Shown here: one piece after another, positions 21,306 to 32,595 of the stretch | Layout of the letters: every line of letters starts with the position of its first letter | Numbering within the stretch: the first letter of the stretch is position 1 | Assembly (NCBI RefSeq): GCF_035222375.1 | Contig: NC_085887.1 | Span: forward strand, 1,401,501-1,465,500 | From: Podospora pseudocomata | Lineage: Eukaryota > Ascomycota > Sordariomycetes > Sordariales > Podosporaceae | Reading direction: 5' to 3' | Length of the DNA stretch: 64,000 bases | Notes under the pieces: model-generated | The model's database searches: none | What the model saw: the letters and a program-made list of their open reading frames with translations, nothing else | What the model was told of the DNA's origin: nothing | Position numbers and translations under genes: made by a program

Positions 21306-21952
21306 TTATCTCTTCCTCCCCAGGTTTCTGAGCAGCACACCTCCAATAATACCCGCGGCAACTGCCACCCCGCTCACGATGGCCACGCCCATCAGCCCTT
21401 CCTTGGCCACCTTGTCGTCGATCAACGTGCGCAAATTCGAAGCTTGAAGGTTGGCAGGTTCCTTTTCGATAAGGAGGTCGTTGTATCTTCGCGCCTCGCC
21501 GTAGTTGCCGAGCTTGTAGTTTCCAAGAGCGAGATAGTAGAGGCACTCGCGACGGCGTTCTGGGGACGTTCGGAAGATTTCTGAGAGGAGCATCACGCCG
21601 AGGTGTTGCTCAGAGCGTACGTTCGACTTGACAAGGCCCTGTTTACTGCATTAGAACACCATTTAGTTTTCTCGTGAGCCGAAATGCGCACCCAGGCATA
21701 GTTGAACTTTGTTTGCACCCCCACCATCTCGCCCTCCTTCTCATACTGTGCCCTGAGCACTCCGAGCTCTGATGAGCTCAGAGGGCTGTTTTCCTATAGT
21801 CAATATCTGTTTTCAAACACTTCATGTTCTCGTACAAGCTTACGTTTCGGCATCGATAGCATCTGGAAGCATGGCTGTTAGCTACCTCAGCTATCCACTG
21901 CGGCGTCAGGTCACTCTCGGCCCATAAGAAACCTACATGGTAATTGTGTCAT
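21306..21952 (-). CDS. FIS1: Mitochondrial fission protein Fis1
   Basis: Four exons, 21952-21937 (16 nt), 21862-21844 (19 nt), 21785-21692 and 21638-21306, give 153 residues, the usual Fis1 length. The start reads MTQLPYAIDAETPLSSSEL, the fungal Fis1 N-terminal arm. Then come [13 protein letters not shown] and the TPR-like core [20 protein letters not shown], and a single C-terminal membrane anchor ([20 protein letters not shown]) followed by the basic tail RNLGRKR. Fis1 is tail-anchored in the outer mitochondrial and peroxisomal membrane and recruits Dnm1 through adaptors for organelle fission. The first two exons are too short for ordinary gene finders, so this gene is easily mis-annotated. 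It is divergently transcribed from SPC24 about 600 bp away. Confidence 0.92.
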
Positions 21953-22553
21953 GGTGGGCAAAACTCTCCCCAAAGAATAGCTTCCGAGTCAGTCTGTTTC
22001 TGGCAGGGTCGGACAGGAGTGAGAAGAAGGTTGTTGAATGCGGCCGGTTTCTACCTTTCAAAAAGCCTTGTTCTTGTTCTGCTCTGTTCTGCGCTTTGGC
22101 TGCAGGCGGCGGCTGAAGCTCGGGCCTTTTCCTTGGTGTGTGCCCACACGGGTGCCCAAGTGATCGATGACGAAGCACCTTGCCGCTTGCCATTAGTAGG
22201 ACAATGGAGATGCGATAAGCTGATAAGAGCAACCCCACGTTTAATACCTTGTCACTGTGGTGATGCCAAGACGTTAGAACAACAATTGCTTTCCAGCGGC
22301 AGCTTTGCGACGCGACAGCGCATTAAATTCAATCCCTTTTTTTCACATCAACCAACCCACACACACGACCATCGCCTGCAACCACGCACACAAGTACAAT
22401 CGCAACTACAGTCACAACACTCAAAAAACATCATACAGGCAGCACAAACCCTCAAGTCTCATCTGGCCATAATACTCAACAAACACCACCACTCCTGTTC
22501 AATCCAACCCTACATCACCCCCCTCCACTGCCCCCTTCAAAACGCAGCCCAAA
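21953..22553. promoter_or_regulatory. Divergent promoter region, FIS1 and SPC24
   Basis: About 600 bp separate the start codons of FIS1 (-) and SPC24 (+). The right half is A/C-rich with CACAACA-type low complexity, as is common just upstream of fungal start codons. No specific binding site is claimed. Confidence 0.5.
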
Positions 22554-23186
22554 ATGCTCCTAGAAGAAGACCCCTCCCTCCTGATCCGCCACACAATCAC
22601 AAACTTCAACACCGCCCCCGACCGCCTTGCCATCTCCCGCATCTCCGAATCCCTCTCCACCCTCGCCCAAGCCCGCGACCTCCGCATCCGCGAAGCCGAA
22701 TCCTCCCTCAAAAAACTCTCCCGCCAGCTCTCCACCCTCTCCAACCAGCACCGCGAGCTAACCTCCACCCACTCCTCCGCCGCCCACGCCTCCGAGATCT
22801 CTCGCCTCGATACGCAAAAGTTCCGCATCGCAAAGTCGGCTTCAGACCTCGAAATGGAAACGGAGCGGCTGCAAGGCCAGCTGGACGAGTTGAACGCCAG
22901 GCTCCAGGAGCTCGAGATGCAGGGTGTTGATGGCGGGGATGGGGTTGAAGGAGTAAGAGGTGGGGACGGCGGGGTGGAGGATGAGGTGCTGCTGAGGCTA
23001 AAGGTGTATAGGAGTTTGGGGATGGAGTTGGAGAAGAGTGATGATGGGAGTGGAAAGAAGGATGGAGGGGGAGAGTTTAACAGGGTCGTGTTGAGGAATG
23101 ATAAGAGGGGGGATGTTCATGTTGTCAAGATTGATGGGGGGTTTTCGAGGTTTTTCTATGCGAATTACTTTTGGCAGAATCTTTGA
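22554..23186 (+). CDS. SPC24: Kinetochore protein Spc24 (Ndc80 complex)
   Basis: A single exon of 210 residues. The N-terminus [19 protein letters not shown] is the Spc24 start, followed by a long coiled coil over about residues 40-130 ([21 protein letters not shown] and [21 protein letters not shown]). A Gly/Asp-rich linker leads to the C-terminal globular domain: [16 protein letters not shown], then [20 protein letters not shown] and [14 protein letters not shown]. Spc24 pairs with Spc25 to form the centromere-proximal end of the Ndc80 complex, which links microtubules to the inner kinetochore through Mis12 and CENP-T/Cnn1. The length fits the family. The gene converges on the minus-strand gene ending at 23464. 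Confidence 0.92.
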   Translation: MLLEEDPSLLIRHTITNFNTAPDRLAISRISESLSTLAQARDLRIREAESSLKKLSRQLSTLSNQHRELTSTHSSAAHASEISRLDTQKFRIAKSASDLEMETERLQGQLDELNARLQELEMQGVDGGDGVEGVRGGDGGVEDEVLLRLKVYRSLGMELEKSDDGSGKKDGGGEFNRVVLRNDKRGDVHVVKIDGGFSRFFYANYFWQNL

Positions 23187-23463
23187 TGGGATGTTGTTGG
23201 AATACGTGGGAAAGGAAAAGGCGTTTGGAGTTTGATACCACGGGCATGGCATGTACACGATTTCGTCTCAAAAGAAGAAGAAAAGATTGTACGATTACTG
23301 TTCAATCAATCCGAGCAGAGATGCCGCTTTTCATTATCGTTATTTACCCTCGGATTCCTCTGCCTTGTTCTAATTCCTCGCTATGATTGCCCAGGATCAT
23401 ACCCAAATACGCCGGAAACGCTCAAGTTTGTACACAAAATACCTACAGTACACCTTTTCTCGC

Positions 23464-24438
23464 TCAGGCAGCCGGAGTCTTTCTCACCGACCTCGGACTC
23501 AGCAAGTCATGGCTAATCCTCGACTCCATCTCCAGCGTCGTGAACGCCGGTGGGGGGATTGGAAACGTCTGGTTCAGCCTCACCGTCGAAGCATTCGGCG
23601 TCGGCCCCGCAGTCCTTGCCCCAAACCCACCTGTTGAAGCGAGCCAGTCATGGTTGATATCGTTCATTATCGTCCCCCTCCTCGATCCGCTTCTCGGGGT
23701 AAGGTAGGACCCGCTAGGGCTAGGCATCGGCCCTGCACTATGCGAACGGGAATGGCCGCGGGTGAAGGGAGCTCGTCCTTCACGTGCGAGTTCAAGGCGA
23801 GAGTTGATGCTGGTCCAGTCCGAGTCGCTGCCGTTGTTGTCGAGCCTCCACCCGCCAATGCCTTCATAGTCACGGTCCAAGCCGACAGATGGGGTGAGGA
23901 CTGCATCGGCAAAGGTAGCCGGGGGGAGGCTTGCGTCGGCAAAGGTGGCTGGGGTGATGGTGGTGATGTCGTTAAGAACTTGGTTTTCATGGATGGGAGT
24001 GATCGTCCCCGGTGAGGAAATAGATACCTGGCTGGAGGAGCGCCTGGAGTGTTTCCTGAAACCGTAGCTGGATTTTCGGCGGGGAGAGATGTACCCTGAG
24101 TTGGGGTGACCGGTTGTTTGAGGGAAGGGAGAAGGGGGGCTGTGGCTGGAAGAACTGGAACGGGCGCTGGAAAGTGGTGATGCCGGCGTCCTCCAGCCGT
24201 CACCGCGGGAATAGCGGCGTTGACTGTCTGCCGAGGATAAGAAGGAGGACTTGCTCTTGCCGCGCAGGAAGTACTGTGGCACGAAAGCGAGGGCGATATC
24301 GAGGTAGACGATGGCCGCCCTGAACATCAATACTGAAAAGGCGAGGGCGGAGGTCACGCCTGCGAATATGGCCAGTGGGAGGGTAAACATGAATAGGAAG
24401 GGGACCACAAGGCCATGTACGGGGTTGATGAGAGCCAT
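23464..24438 (-). CDS. Fungal membrane protein of unknown function, Ser-rich tail
   Basis: A single exon of about 325 residues starting at MALINPVHGLVVPF. Two hydrophobic segments fill the first ~60 residues (LVVPFLFMFTLPLAIFAGVT and FSVLMFRAAIVYLDIALAF), followed by QYFLRGKSKSSF. The remaining ~250 residues are disordered and rich in Ser, Arg and Pro (RRYSRGD, SPRRKSSYGF, RKHSRRSSS), with many potential phosphosites. A repeat ATFADASLPPATFADA lies mid-tail. The hydrophobic start suggests an ER or plasma-membrane hairpin with a cytoplasmic tail. I do not recognise a named family. An in-frame extension upstream to 24591 exists but its residues look like 5' UTR. Confidence 0.7.
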   Translation of the reverse strand: MALINPVHGLVVPFLFMFTLPLAIFAGVTSALAFSVLMFRAAIVYLDIALAFVPQYFLRGKSKSSFLSSADSQRRYSRGDGWRTPASPLSSARSSSSSHSPPSPFPQTTGHPNSGYISPRRKSSYGFRKHSRRSSSQVSISSPGTITPIHENQVLNDITTITPATFADASLPPATFADAVLTPSVGLDRDYEGIGGWRLDNNGSDSDWTSINSRLELAREGRAPFTRGHSRSHSAGPMPSPSGSYLTPRSGSRRGTIMNDINHDWLASTGGFGARTAGPTPNASTVRLNQTFPIPPPAFTTLEMESRISHDLLSPRSVRKTPAA

Positions 24439-25396
24439 CTTGTTCAATTGATGACTCCTATGGGCTTGGAATGAAACGAGAGAAACTCCAGAACTCGAGC
24501 TGGACGAGAGAAGGAGGGCCGACAATTGGTTATTATGGGCGATGCATGGCGCGATAGGGGAGCGGCATGTTATCTCGCTCCAAACACGCAACTTGTTAAG
24601 GTTAGGGGGAAAAAAGTCGAATGCAGGTGCTAGATAAGGGCAGACAAAGAATAATACGGCCGGACGGCCACCAACGGCTCAAGTTGCCCCTTGACCTCCG
24701 CTGTGAAGCAGCTCAGACGCTGTCTCCCGTCTCCGGGCATGTGAAGGCCAAGCCGTGGGAAGCTTGGAGGGGCATTCCCAGTAGTGCCAGGAATCCCTGG
24801 CGCAGCTCACGGGAAGACAGGGGTTTGGCGGGGTCCGTCTTGGCATCGTATGTGTTCCACTTGCAAAACTCGGACGCTTTGAAGAAAATCATCAGCGGAA
24901 CGTGCCGAGGGAGAAAGAGTTTGGGGAGAGATCTTCCAGTCTAAAGCGTTGGGCCCTGTTTCGATATTATTAGCATCACGATTAGGTTTGGCTATCTCTT
25001 GACAGCCGAGGGGCTTGTCTTGGAAGGTATATCAAAGATGTTGGTAAGGTGTGGGACTTGATGTTTCAAAGTATCTTTAAGTTCAACATCGGAACTCCAG
25101 GGGATGCCACAAAATCAAGAAAAAACTCCTCATTGACACAAGTTCCTTCCAGCTCCATAAACGAAGGGAACGGAATCAAAAAGACGGCAAACGGCTCACA
25201 ACAGCAGCCTTGACTCGCGTCCATGAAGCGCTCAGCCCTAGCGGCTGATGCCAAGAACCTGAGGGTTATAAGTGGGGGAAGCTGGTCAAGATCAATTCCA
25301 CCCTTGACATCATCACGACCCGAGTCCAACTGACAGCTTGAACCCAAGAGGATTGAAACGACCCCGGACATCAGTCATCCAACATCGGCAGACACA
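24439..25396. other. Intergenic stretch
   Basis: The divergent promoter region of the Ser-rich membrane-protein gene (-) and the TatD-like gene (+). Short open frames are present but none resembles a protein; nothing else is supported. Confidence 0.5.
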
Positions 25397-26689
25397 ATGT
25401 GTGGTCCAAGCGAAGGCCAATCCCGCAGCCATGAGAGGAGGAGTGGCACAGACGACGACGGCGACTTTCCCTGGGACTTGGGGGTGTGCGATGCCCATTG
25501 TCACCCAACCGACACCATGACCTCCATTGAGAGTATCAGCAGCATGCGCGCACGTGTCTTGACAGCCATGTCCACTCGCTCGCAAGATCAAGACCTCGTG
25601 GCATCGGTTGCCGCCGAGCATGGCATCAGAGACCGCTCCGCGCTAGTGTCAGACTGTCAAGAGGCGCCGCGCAAGATCGTGCCGGCCTTTGGCTGGCACC
25701 CATGGTTCTCACACCAGCTGTTCGATGACACGGCGGGGAATGGCGGCAACAGCACCTATGACCCGTCGAGCTCATCGTTGGCCGAGCAAAAAGCCAAGCA
25801 CTACGAGGCCGTGTTGTCTTCCTTCCCAGATGCCGAGTTCGTCGCTTCTCTCCCGGACCCAAAACCTTTGAGCGGTTTCTTGGCCGAAACGAGGCAGCGG
25901 TTGGAGGAGAACCCGCTGGCTCTGATCGGTGAGGTGGGTTTGGATAAAGCCTTCCGTTTGCCGTCTGCTTGGAAGGAGGATGAGCAACAGGAACGGGACG
26001 AGGGGCTTACTCCGGGCGGGAGAGAAGGCCGCCTCCTGAGCCCATACCACGTCAAGATGCCACACCAGACCCAGATTCTCACAGCTCAACTGCGACTTGC
26101 TGGCGAGTTGGGTCGTGCTGCTAGCGTTCATGGAGTCCAGGCTCACGGAGTTCTCTTCGACGCCATCTCGGCACTTTGGAAAGGTCATGAGAAAGAGGTC
26201 GTGTCTCGTCGGAAACAGAAAATGGTGGCCAAGGGCGCCGAGGACTTTTCATCGTCGAGCGAAGAAGAGGAGGACGAAGACGACATTTGGGCAGAGATCA
26301 ATGGTCAAGCGCCAGCCGCCAAGCCGAGGCAGAAAAAGTACAAACCGAAGCCGTTCCCTCCGCGGATATGTTTGCATTCTTTCAGCGGGTCGGCCCAAGT
26401 GATGAAACAATATCTTCATCCGGCGGTGCCCGCGACAATGTACTTTTCGTTTTCGACTGTCATCAATCTTGCCACGGCAGGCGGCAAGGACAAGTTTCCT
26501 GAGCTGGTCAAGACCTGCCCCGATGACAGGATTCTCATCGAAAGCGACTTGCACACGGCTGGTGAGGATATGGACTACTACCTCAAGGACATTTGCAGAA
26601 AGATCTGTGAGATCAAAAAATGGACGCTGCAGGAGGGCATCGAGAAGTTGAGGAAGAACTATGAAGAGTTTATCTTTGGCCCGGCCTGA
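25397..26689 (+). CDS. TatD-family metal-dependent hydrolase (Cut9-interacting protein Scn1-like)
   Basis: A single exon of 430 residues. The signature CDAHCHPTD lies at about 31-39 (His34 and His36 metal ligands), IVPAFGWHPWF is the second strand, LIGEVGLDKAF carries the conserved metal-binding Glu, ICLHSFSG a late His, and ILIESDLH the catalytic Asp region. These are the TatD amidohydrolase-fold motifs. Long inserts (GGNSTYDPSSSSLAEQ and the acidic SSSSEEEEDEDD) separate the motifs and match the Scn1 branch, first described as interacting with the anaphase-promoting-complex subunit Cut9 in fission yeast. Activity is presumably a metal-dependent phosphoesterase or DNase, unproven for this branch. 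The start MCGPSEGQSR is the first ATG in a long open frame; a later start is possible before the DAHCH motif. Confidence 0.88.
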   Translation: MCGPSEGQSRSHERRSGTDDDGDFPWDLGVCDAHCHPTDTMTSIESISSMRARVLTAMSTRSQDQDLVASVAAEHGIRDRSALVSDCQEAPRKIVPAFGWHPWFSHQLFDDTAGNGGNSTYDPSSSSLAEQKAKHYEAVLSSFPDAEFVASLPDPKPLSGFLAETRQRLEENPLALIGEVGLDKAFRLPSAWKEDEQQERDEGLTPGGREGRLLSPYHVKMPHQTQILTAQLRLAGELGRAASVHGVQAHGVLFDAISALWKGHEKEVVSRRKQKMVAKGAEDFSSSSEEEEDEDDIWAEINGQAPAAKPRQKKYKPKPFPPRICLHSFSGSAQVMKQYLHPAVPATMYFSFSTVINLATAGGKDKFPELVKTCPDDRILIESDLHTAGEDMDYYLKDICRKICEIKKWTLQEGIEKLRKNYEEFIFGPA

Positions 26690-27964
26690 GCGGTCGTTGT
26701 TGATACTACCTCCTGTAACAACTTCAGATGTTGATATTCAGAATCATTTCTTCTAGGATCATAGCGGCACAGCGACAAATAACGTCACACTATAAAATTG
26801 CAGTTGATTCATAGCCCGTCAGTTGCTCGTATCCAGGATGATGGATTATCCCCCCATGGTTCTGATTACGTGATCATACAGGTTGAACCCCCAACCTCGG
26901 TGCCGTGATGCCGAGCTCCTGCTCTCGGTCGACTGGCCCGACGACAAAATCCCATGAATTGTTGGAGGTCATACAACATCCGCACAGATGACCAAGAGTG
27001 TCGGGTGAGGGCAATGGCTTGAGGTATATAGCTCAACCAAGTTTTATATCTCGCAGTAGTTTGGTCAACACCTGGGCAACTGCCGTCGCTTGGTTTAGAG
27101 GACCGCCTCTTTGGGGTTGCCGTTGCATCGGTGGCGTTTGACATCATGACCATCAAAGACCAAGGCGATATACACAGATACGGTACCATCTCGTCGTCAC
27201 CAAGAACAATAAGATCTAGATACTCTACGGAGTACGGTATAGCGGAATAAATAAATAGGTAGCGGAATGCTGAAGAGGAAAAAGCTGCTTACTAACTCCC
27301 CTCCGATGAAAGGAAATGCCCTCGGTCCAGGGCCCCGCTGACAGCAACCAACTTCAAGTCACTAACGGCTTCCTTCATGCACTCCCGTCGCGGCCGGCCC
27401 CCTCGATTTTGGCAGGTTTGGCGGGGAAGTGGACATCGGAGCCGTCCTTATTTCCCCATCAATTCGCCCTCCAATTCTTCCCATCCCCGAATCCCCGCTG
27501 CCTTCTCGTTTCCTCATTATTTCCAGCGCTGCCCAGACGCTTGTGCCTCCCCATCAACGGCTGTTTTGGCACCTTTCTAAGCTGTTAGTGCCCGCGCGCA
27601 TCCGCATGCCAGAGACACGACACTTGCTGCAGCAAGCAGCTTCTTATTCCCGGTAGCGGTCACTGAAACAGACAGGACAGGACCGACGGATGCGCCTCTT
27701 TCCCACTCCCGTCCACGAGTCACCCACGTTTTTTTTTTCAGAGCAGAGCAGAGACACAGACGGGGTCCCCAGGCTATCCCCGGGAATTCCTCACCCACAG
27801 TGCCACAGTTCCCACCGGTTTCCCCGCGTGTTCCGGATTTCCACCTCCGCAGAGGCGTTTCTGGGGAAGGGAGCCACTGACGGTTTCTCGGCGCGGTCTG
27901 GGCGGAGCTCACCAGTCAAGCAACTCCTTGCCTGTCAATTGCCTTGGCATTGAATTTTGTATCA
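26690..27964. other. Intergenic stretch, promoter of Zn2Cys6 gene
   Basis: Contains the 3' flank of the TatD-like gene and about 1 kb upstream of the transcription factor. A poly-T run lies at 27730-27739. I see no coding frame of note. Confidence 0.5.
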
Positions 27965-30501
27965 ATGGATCATGATGCTGCCTCGAGACTGAGGCGGCCA
28001 CGGCAGCCACCACAGACACAGCAGCAGTCACTTGTTTGGCAGGCTGGTGTCTCCGAGTCATCTCTAACGCCAAGCCCGGCAGAGTCCGGTACCATCTATG
28101 CCTCGTCCACCGGCGTCCACAACGGCAACGGTAATAGCAACGGGGCCGGCACCAGTTATCGCCGTAGAAGGAGATCTACTCTGGTCGATGCCGAGGACTC
28201 CATAGCTGTTCGTGGTGATGGATACAGCAACGGAGCCGGGGACGTCAAGCATGCACGCAGTGCCTCTGCCGAGGACGGTGATAGTGACGACGCCTCTCCT
28301 ACTACTGCTGAACACCAGAGGAAGAAGCAGAAACGAAACAAGCCCACGTTGTCCTGTTTCGAATGTGTAGGGAGAAAGACAAAGGTAGGGAAATTTTAAT
28401 TGGGCTGCATATCAAGAAGAGTCGATCTCGGCCTCGCCATGGGGGGGGGACGCGGGCGGTCTTACACAGACAGGTCTTGGCACATATCACCAGATTCTCG
28501 GATATGAACCGAGCCCATTCTTGCTGTTGTTCCCGGGCTAACAATTACTGCCAGTGTGACAGGGGGAGACCGCATTGCCTTGCATGTAAGTCTGCTGTCA
28601 ACTTGCCCACAGACTTGCCGTCCGATCTCGACCCCCAGGCTAACGCTCCGCATAGGTATCAAACGTCAGACCAAGTGTGAATATGCCCACGTTGCCAATG
28701 TACTCGAGTGAGTCGTCCCCTTTGCTTGTTGATACGTACCTTGCCTGTCATGCTCATGCTCTGCATAGGGAAACGACCAGAAGTGCGGCCAACGAGCGCC
28801 GGATGACGAAGGGTCCCAAAAAGAAGGGAGACGCGCTTAAACCCACGATCCCAAACGCTGCTGATAGGGGCTTCAACGTGAATCGACTAAAGGCGCTGGG
28901 ATCGGTTTCAACTTCGACAGGCCTGCTTTCGAACGTTCCCTACTCGGCTCCTGGCTCGTCCAATGTATTTGGCATTGGATCTGAGCACCCGTTTGCTAAT
29001 TACTGGACTTGCGACGGGGGCTTGCCCGAGGTTATCTCTGTCTTGCCGGAGAAAGTGCAGTCGGATATTCTCCTGACGCGGTATTTTGAGTGTGTCGACC
29101 CGGTGTATCCGATGCTGCATAGGCAGACGTTTTATGCCGACTATGAGGTATGGACTCGAGTGTGTCCTTTTTGCCTGGTTGTTTACTGACAGGAGTACTA
29201 AGCATTTCTGGTCGTTGAGCCGGCCTGAGAAGGACCAAGCCGACGGAGCGTTTGTGGCGCTCATTTTCGTCATGCTCGCCTTGGGCACTCAGTTTGTGAC
29301 GTCGACTTCGCCCAGGGAAAGGAAGCAGACGGCCGAGTTCTACGCTTCGGCGAGTAATCAAGCCTTGCGTGTGAGCTCGTATCTCAGCATAGCGAGCATT
29401 CGATCGATCCAGGCCATGGTGTTGATCACGTACTTTCTCATCAACGACAACCACGCTTCTGATGGGTGGGCGTTCGGGGGGATTCTTATGAGGCAGGCGT
29501 ATGCGATGGGATTGCATCGAGATCCAAATATTGGTATGTATTCTGCTCCCTCCACCGTGTATAAACATTTGGTTTCTAACCCACCCATCCAGTCGTCCCT
29601 GACGCCTCCCCTTTTGAAAAACAACAACGCCGCAAGGTCTGGCAGGCCGTGCTTCTTCAAGACACCTTCCTGACGGTCTTGCTATCGCTCCCGCCAAGCG
29701 CGACCCACACCGACGTCAGCGTCGACGACCTCAAGCAGGACGACGCCTCCATCGCCACCGACGACCCGACCGACACGGACTACATCAAGTCCAGCTGGAC
29801 GCTCGCCAACCTGGTCCAGGAAACCATCTGCTCGCCTCGGTCCCTGGACGTGCCCATCTGCACCACCGTCCGCCAAAAGTCTAAGCTGGTGCAAGACTTT
29901 AGGACCGTCTACCGCACCTTTCCAACTGTGTTTCGCTATTGGGACCCGCAGGTCCTGACGGAGATGGCGCAGAGCAACAAGCGGGTGGTGAGGCAGACGC
30001 TGTTCCTGTGCAGCAATTACTTTCACAACTTGATGCTGGTGCATGCGTCGGAGAGCGCGGATGTGCCTGTTAACGTTAGAGGGACGTTGGAGGCGGCTCA
30101 CGATGCGATTACGGCTTTCTTTATCTTGTTTCAGCTTTTTGAGGCTGAGGCGAGGGTGTGGTGGGTTTTCAACCACAGGGCGTTTTTGGAGGCGCTTTGT
30201 ATTGGGAATGTGCTGAGGGAGGTGGCGAGGGGGGAGGAGGGGGGGATTATGGGGGAGGATCCTTTGTTTATAAGGGCTAGGAGCGATATTGGTGAGTTTT
30301 TTATTCTCTGGGCGTGGGGAGAACAGGATGCTAACAGTGATTATGACAGCGAGGATGATTGAGATTATGGAGATTATGAGCCAGGGGGAGCAGGCTAGTG
30401 AGACGGCTAGGACGAGGGTGCAGGTTTTGAGCGAGTTGTTGTTGCCAGGGGGTAGAGGAGGGGAGGGTGATGGGGTGTATACGATTGGTATGGGGGTGTA
30501 G
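27965..30501 (+). CDS. Zn2Cys6 fungal transcription factor
   Basis: Seven exons, 27965-28384, 28555-28585, 28656-28707, 28769-29147, 29203-29533, 29593-30291 and 30350-30501, give 687 residues. The zinc cluster is split over three exons and reads CFECVGRKTK, then CDRGRPHCLA, then CIKRQTKC: six cysteines with C-x2-C-x6-C-x6-C-x2-C-x6-C spacing. The long N-terminal part (about 130 residues) is Gln/Ser/Asn-rich with a basic stretch (RRRRR, KKQKRNKP) next to the cluster. The middle region (LTRYFECVDPVYPMLHRQTF, then ADGAFVALIFVMLALGTQF, ILMRQAYAMGLHRDPN) is the fungal-specific transcription factor domain. It is a nuclear DNA-binding regulator whose targets cannot be read from the sequence, and there is no adjacent metabolic cluster. 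The acceptor of exon 5 (TACTAAG at 29202) is the least certain junction; the nearer CAG would run into a stop. Confidence 0.87.
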
Positions 30502-30866
30502 TTCACCAGAGTATTTGGGTGGTAGTTTCTTTGGATGTTTTGGAGGGAAAAGGTATGGTTTCAATGGTACCTAGGTATATATATGGCATAGTACACGGAA
30601 CATGTATGGTAGCGAATGGATGACATTGATAATCATGGGACAATCACACTGGTCTGTCTCGTAGCGAATAGCTACGAGTACCACCATCTTCCATGATATA
30701 CATACCTAGCAAGCAATGGCCCGACCTGAAAACGCAAGTCATTCTTTGGAATTCTCGAACCATACCGTCTTCCAACAGAAACAACAACTCCCCATTCAAA
30801 CCCCCTCGCCAGGTATCTATAACAATCCCCCCCCCCCTACATGAAGAACAACCACCCATCTCCCCC
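30502..30866. other. Convergent 3' region
   Basis: Lies between the stop codons of the Zn2Cys6 gene (+) and the exchanger gene (-). It carries the palindrome TACCTAGGTA at 30569-30578 followed by TATATATA. It probably holds both polyadenylation regions. Confidence 0.5.
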
Positions 30867-32595
30867 CTAATGATGCCCAACCCCCTCACTCGACCCATGA
30901 TGAGGATTAGGATAATACAACGCCGCAACAGCAATCCCAACATAAACAATCACACACAACGCCCCCTCCAAATAATTACTCTTTTGATCCCTCAAAAAGT
31001 TCCCTACCGTCAAGATCGCCAACAACAGCACCGCAAGGTCAAAAACCTCAAAGTTCAACCCCATCGGCTTCCCCAACCCCCACCCCACAATCACCACCAG
31101 CGGCGCATTAAACATGACCGTCTGCAGCGTCGCTCCCAGCACATGCGAAAGCGCAAAGTTCATCTGGTTGTCGTACGCCTCGTCCACTGCCGTCAGGTGC
31201 TCCGCCGCCTTTTCCACAAGCGGCACAAGAATCAACCCGACAAACGCGTCTGAAACGTGCCGCTCAGTGACAAGATTGTGTATCTGATCCACCAGCGTGA
31301 TGGCAATAACGGTCACGAGCGCGATGGATACCGCCAGGGCGAGACAGCACTCTGTCAAGGTGAGCCGGTTGGAGTGGTGCGAGTACTTTGGGTTGTGTCT
31401 ATCCTCATCCCTCGCCTCGTCGGCAACAAAGATGGCGTCGTAGATGCCGTGGTGGGTGTGGGCTTGGAAAAAGACATAGATCAAGTAGGCAATCAACAGC
31501 AAGACAGCCATCGATCGCGAGATTTCGATCGTTTTGCTGATGAGCTCCTCTTCGGGGAGTTTCCCGCTGTTGATCAGACTGTGATGAAAAACCGTCGGGA
31601 TGGCCAGGCCGAAACCACTATTGTCAAATGTTAGCCCCTGTCTACCATCAACAGTGAAGAAGAAAAAAAAAAAAAAAAAGGGGGACATACGCAGTAAGCA
31701 ATAACCCAGACCCAGCCTCACTAACAGCCTCACTAAACCCCGTCTCTTCCCTCCTCAACCCCCCGGCAAAAAAACACAACCCCAAACACAACAACATCGT
31801 CGCCAGCACACTCCCCAATATCGCCGCCTTGATCACCTGCACGTAATCGATCCCCCCCTCCTTCTGCTCCCTCGTGATCAAGACGATAAACATGATAATC
31901 TCCACCAAGCTCCCGAGCGTCGTCTCCACTAACACCCCCCAGACATGGGCGAACTTCCGTGACAGTTCCTGCCCGGCAAAACCGATGAGGTTCGCGCAGG
32001 GGACCATGGCTAGGTAAGCGAGGATGAAGATGACTAGGTTTGCTGTTGGGGAGGGGGTGAGGGCATAGCGGACTGCGATGGCGACGGGGACGACGGGCCA
32101 GAGGAAGTTGACCATGCGGGAGGCCCGGGAGGAGGACTGGTAGACTATGCGGAGGAAGTGAAAAGGGTGAATTCCTGAGCGGTGGGACTCGCCCGTGTGA
32201 CGGATTTGGAGGGAGCGTTTTACTACCTGGGCGGCGGTGCGGGTGCGGGAGAGTTTGAGACCTAGGTTGTTGGTGTTGTTGTGGAGGGGGAGGGCGCCAT
32301 TGTCTGGGAGGACCTCGCCTTGGGCGGTTGCGGTGCGGGAGGAGGGTTGTCTTGAGGTCGAGGTGGAAAGGGTTGGTTTTTCCTGGGTGATGGTGTGGGA
32401 GGGGGAGGGTTTCATGTCGTTGTTGGGGTTGGTGATCTCTTGAGGGGGAGGTGGTTGATGAGGTGGGTGTTGTTGCCCTGGTTGGGAGGAGGCGGAGAGA
32501 TACTGCTCTAGCAGCAACGAGGTGACTTGTGTAGGTGCCAGCTCGGGGGTGTCGCTTCCTGGTGGTCCCCGTGGTGGTGGGGAAGGTGCCGACAT
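30867..32595 (-). CDS. CAX-family calcium/proton exchanger-like transporter
   Basis: Two exons, 32595-31691 and 31617-30867, give about 551 residues. The intron (donor GTATGT) contains an 18-nt poly-pyrimidine run and ends AATAG. An N-terminal ~150-residue Pro/Ser/Thr-rich cytoplasmic region precedes eleven or so hydrophobic segments. The two alpha repeats are visible: LGSLVEIIMFIVLI in the first half and LVEKAAEHLTAVDEA in the second, each with the acidic residue used for cation exchange. HVLGATLQTVMFNAPLVVIVGW matches the repeat-2 helix of CAX proteins. Vacuolar Ca2+ (or Mn2+) sequestration is the family's usual role. The usual Gly-Asn-x-x-Glu signature is altered in both repeats (see findings), so ion choice and even transport activity are inference. 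Confidence 0.85.
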
